Below, one piece after another: positions 63,042 through 64,000 of a stretch of DNA of 64,000 bases. Every line of letters begins with the position of its first letter. The first letter of the stretch is position 1. The DNA is taken from assembly GCF_900129755.1 (NCBI RefSeq), contig NZ_FQWT01000001.1, forward strand, positions 682,001-746,000, in the 5' to 3' direction. The translations under genes were made by a program, and so were the position numbers. The notes under the pieces were generated by a model. That model did not search any database. It was not told the origin of the DNA and saw nothing but the letters and a program-made list of their open reading frames with translations. This DNA comes from Chryseobacterium oranimense. Its GTDB lineage: Bacteria > Bacteroidota > Bacteroidia > Flavobacteriales > Weeksellaceae.

Positions 63042-64000
63042 TTAGAAAAGTGCTTTAGGTTTTGGCAAGAGGATGTATACTCCCATAACATCAGGAGGTA
63101 ATACTGGAGTAGATTTTTCATAGCTTCGTCCCCCAATTAATGTTTTGAATCTGCCATGTGCTTCTACCAATTTATCTGCACGTTGAGTTGCTAGTTCTAT
63201 AAACGCATCTTTCTTAGTCTCAAAAGACTTTAATTCTACATTTAAAAGTTGTTGCTGCTGTTCCAATGCCATATTGCTCAAAGGTATTGCGTTATTCAAT
63301 AAATGTTGAGCTTTTGTAAAGTCTACAGGCTGTAAACCTTCTGAATTCTCAGTATATCCCCACAAATACATTTCTTCAGCTACTGATTCATTTTTAGAAC
63401 GTACTTCTTTTACAACATTTCTCACTCTAAACATGACCAGAGTTGTTTTACTTTCAACACTGTCAGTTTGGATTACACTTGTTCTTGCTAAACCATAAGG
63501 ATTGCCTTGTTCTTCAAAAGCATTACTTATAATATAATGGCAAAGTTGTTCTACAAAGCGATGATTTCTTCCTATATATTGATAATTCTTAGGAGTAGGT
63601 GAAGTAAAGGCAATCCGAGTTTCTGTTTTGCCTTTCAACTGTTCTGTTTTAGACAATAGAGCAACTTGTAAGTGTTTTGGAAGATTTGTTGTTTGTACTT
63701 TATATCCTTCCAAATCAGTTGTAACTGACGCTCCTAATGCTTGTAACGCAAATACTGAAAAATTCTCTACAATCTCAGGATCTCCAATGGCTTCATCTAC
63801 TTCTTGTAAATCCTTTTTAATAGCTTCGGCATCTACAGATTCTTGGGCGAAAATTGATCGTAAGTTTTCTCCTCTTTTACGAGCCATTTCTAGTTCATTA
63901 TCAATTCTTATTTTGTCTTCTGCAAATAGTGTTAATTGTTCTGCTTCTGATTCAGTCTTCAAAAGTTTTTGAGTCAATTCAGTCATCAATGACTTATTAT
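63042..64000 (-). CDS. C-terminal part of a large SNF2-like helicase (DrmD-like), cut by the window
   Basis: The frame is open to the right edge, so only the last approximately 319 residues are seen and the true start is outside; the ATG at 63984-63986 is internal. Segments such as FALQALGASVTTDLEGYKV, YQYIGRNHRFVEQLCHYIISNAFEEQ, TTLVMFRVRNVVKEV and IELATQRADKLVEAHGRFK match the tail found in DISARM-type DrmD and related SNF2/HepA-like helicases, by memory. No helicase motif is in view. Position directly before a DrmMI-type methyltransferase supports the assignment. Confidence 0.6.
   Translation of the reverse strand, partial: NKSLMTELTQKLLKTESEAEQLTLFAEDKIRIDNELEMARKRGENLRSIFAQESVDAEAIKKDLQEVDEAIGDPEIVENFSVFALQALGASVTTDLEGYKVQTTNLPKHLQVALLSKTEQLKGKTETRIAFTSPTPKNYQYIGRNHRFVEQLCHYIISNAFEEQGNPYGLARTSVIQTDSVESKTTLVMFRVRNVVKEVRSKNESVAEEMYLWGYTENSEGLQPVDFTKAQHLLNNAIPLSNMALEQQQQLLNVELKSFETKKDAFIELATQRADKLVEAHGRFKTLIGGRSYEKSTPVLPPDVMGVYILLPKPKALF

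Overview
The window is AT-rich DNA from a member of the Bacteroidota, most likely Flavobacteriia close to Chryseobacterium or Elizabethkingia. Reasons: promoters match the Bacteroidota form (TTTG, about 19-23 bp, then TAnnTTTG) rather than -35/-10; one protein ends in a type IX secretion sorting domain; many small exported proteins are of Flavobacteriia type; the GH109 enzyme strongly resembles the Elizabethkingia meningoseptica alpha-N-acetylgalactosaminidase. No rRNA, tRNA, CRISPR array or insertion sequence was seen.

1-11.6 kb is mostly housekeeping: a cut-off Old Yellow Enzyme gene divergent from a HxlR regulator, a fused 2-oxoacid dehydrogenase E1, a polyprenyl diphosphate synthase, a fatty acid hydroxylase family protein, rlmN, queA and an AIM24 protein. 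11.8-15.1 kb is a tight three-gene operon: Tat-exported GH109, a sugar nucleotidyltransferase and a hexosamine-kinase-like phosphotransferase, together a plausible GalNAc salvage route. 15.3-21.8 kb holds a DNA glycosylase, an S9 peptidase, small proteins and topB.

22.15-25.9 kb is a methionine transport operon (EamA exporter, metN, metI, metQ) behind a 32-codon Met/Cys-rich leader peptide and an intrinsic terminator, which reads as an amino-acid attenuator. 26-32 kb has bglX, a DUF2652 protein, an MFS pump divergent from an Lrp regulator, and tam. 32.4-39 kb has exported surface-type proteins around an uncharacterised operon of a membrane protein, a P-loop GTPase-like protein and a coiled-coil membrane-anchored protein.

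39-42.3 kb is a likely defence pair: a GmrSD-type DUF262/DUF1524/DUF5655 protein and a PD-(D/E)XK nuclease. 42.4-47 kb has a siderophore-interacting protein, AraC and LysE proteins, and a signal-less trypsin-like protease next to an unknown soluble protein. 47-51.9 kb groups egtD and egtB with an ABC transporter whose permease and binding protein are fused, suggesting ergothioneine synthesis plus uptake.

54.7-64 kb is a second defence region: a DUF262 protein whose HNH part has lost its His, a tyrosine recombinase, and a helicase-methyltransferase operon. The methyltransferase gene ends inside an approximately 2.2 kb segment bounded by perfect 80-bp inverted repeats. The other half of that segment carries an alternative in-frame C-terminal specificity domain in opposite orientation, with the recombinase next to it. 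This looks like a phase-variable, specificity-switching DNA methyltransferase (DISARM-like or PglX-like), and it is the most notable system here. Several short dispersed intergenic repeats recur through the window.
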